Origin: an uncultured Centipeda sp.
GTDB lineage: Bacteria; Bacillota; Negativicutes; Selenomonadales; Selenomonadaceae
Length of the DNA stretch: 7,402 nt
Direction: 5' to 3'
NCBI GenBank assembly: GCA_937925565.1
Contig: CALALM010000432.1
Coordinates: forward strand, 1-7,402
The notes beneath the pieces are model-generated. The model saw only the letters and a list, made by a program, of their open reading frames with translations, had not been told where the DNA came from and searched no databases. Below, piece after piece: positions 6,390-7,402 of this stretch (positions within the stretch are counted from its first letter, which is position 1; each line of letters opens with the position of its first letter). The position numbers were made by a program, and so were the translations under genes.

Positions 6390-6418
6390 TTAAGAGGTTC
6401 ACGTAAGGAGGTACTCAT

Positions 6419-6931
6419 ATGGAATTCAATGTACTTGTTCAAGATCGATTTTCATGCCGCGCCCTATCGGACAGAGAGATCCCGCACGAGGCGCTTGACC
6501 GTATTCTTGAGGCGGCGCGTGTTGCGCCCACGGCGGTCAACAAGCAGCCGTTCAAGATCTGGGCGGTCGAGAGCCCCGAGGCGCGGGCAAAACTCGCAGA
6601 AACGACGAACTACACCTTCGGTGCAGGTGTTTTCCTCATAGTCGGCGGAAAGGCGGACGAGGCATGGATACGTCAATACGACGGACGCAATTTCGCCGAT
6701 GTGGATGCCTCCATCGTCGCGACCTACATCATGCTCGCCATTCACAACGAGGGACTGCGCTCGACATGGGTCGGTCACTTTGACGCGCCCAAGATAAAAG
6801 AGTTCTTTCCTCAGATGGCAGACTACGATCTTATCGCCATCTTCCCCATCGGATATGCGACCGAGAAAGGTGTCCCCTCCCCGCGCCATACACAGCGGAA
6901 AGCAGTGGCAGAGCTTGTCGAGGTCATATAG
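6419..6931 (+). CDS. Nitroreductase-family FMN flavoprotein
   Basis: The 170-residue product is a short, probably cytoplasmic member of the nitroreductase family, homodimeric flavoproteins that reduce nitro compounds, quinones or other acceptors using NAD(P)H. The FMN-phosphate motif RFSCR is at residues 10-14. The APTAVNKQPF block at 36-45 is the family's usual APSxxNxQPW-type stretch. The segment DASIVATYIMLAIHNEGLRS (96-115) and GHF at 119-121 follow the pattern of the central helix and the flavin-contacting loop, and IFPIGYA (141-147) is the conserved late strand. Physiological substrate is unknown. The start is secure: AAGGAGG lies seven bases upstream. It is a single-gene unit with its own extended -10 promoter and a terminator shared with enolase. 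Confidence 0.93.
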   Translation: MEFNVLVQDRFSCRALSDREIPHEALDRILEAARVAPTAVNKQPFKIWAVESPEARAKLAETTNYTFGAGVFLIVGGKADEAWIRQYDGRNFADVDASIVATYIMLAIHNEGLRSTWVGHFDAPKIKEFFPQMADYDLIAIFPIGYATEKGVPSPRHTQRKAVAELVEVI

Positions 6932-6979
6932 GGGACGCCCCTCTATCGGCTTGCAATCTTTTCCTTTCCGCTTACATAC

Positions 6980-7009
6980 AAAAATCCCCCGCCGCAGCGG
7001 GGGATTTTT
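6980..7009. terminator. Bidirectional intrinsic terminator shared by nitroreductase and enolase genes
   Basis: A perfect 13-bp inverted repeat (6980-6992 with 6997-7009) is built of AAAAATCCCCCGC and its complement around the tetraloop CGCA. The GC-rich stem is flanked by five A on the left and five T on the right. Each strand therefore reads a hairpin followed by a T-run. It sits 48 bp after the nitroreductase stop and 17 bp after the enolase stop, so it can end both convergent transcripts. Confidence 0.92.
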
Positions 7010-7026
7010 CATCTCAAAGGATATTC

Positions 7027-7402
<376 letters not shown>

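Overview
The window most resembles a chromosomal segment from a diderm Firmicute of the Negativicutes (Selenomonas-like). This is inferred from gene content, not from a database search. The pair of an MreB/Mbl-type actin followed directly by a flagellar FlgF/FlgG-family rod gene matches the Bacillus order mbl-flhO. A large exported M48 metalloprotease with TPR repeats suits a cell with a periplasm and outer membrane. The DNA is moderately GC-rich, and genes start with clear AGGAGG-type ribosome binding sites and sigma-A-type promoters. Nothing looks like a mobile element, CRISPR array or RNA gene. The segment reads as ordinary, tightly packed core and semi-core sequence.

Layout. (1) Minus strand, 1-2077: a shape/motility operon read right to left. 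It starts at a near-consensus promoter and runs through an unrecognised helical 161-residue protein, the MreB/Mbl-like actin and the start of a flagellar basal-body rod protein that leaves the window at base 1. (2) A 233-bp divergent intergenic region (2005-2237) holds that promoter and a second, rightward one. (3) Plus strand, 2238-3425: a 12-helix MFS transporter with drug:H+ antiporter motifs. (4) Minus strand, 3438-5258: an exported M48 metalloprotease with C-terminal TPRs, in a BepA-like layout. (5) Minus strand, 5397-6242: an exported ankyrin-repeat protein with its own terminator. (6) Plus strand, 6419-6931: a small nitroreductase-family flavoprotein. (7) Minus strand, 7027-7402: the C-terminal part of enolase, cut by the window edge.

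Transcription units are clearly bounded. The convergent MFS and M48 genes each end in an intrinsic terminator lying inside the other gene's coding sequence. The ankyrin gene ends in a long hairpin. The nitroreductase and enolase genes share one perfect bidirectional terminator. The first three genes link cell-wall elongation with flagellar assembly. The protease and ankyrin protein are both predicted to leave the cytoplasm and may act in envelope upkeep. The transporter, nitroreductase and enolase look functionally independent.

I found no convincing new multi-gene system. The points most worth a second look are the interlocked terminators, the unknown first gene of the mbl-type operon, and the neighbouring exported protease and exported ankyrin protein.
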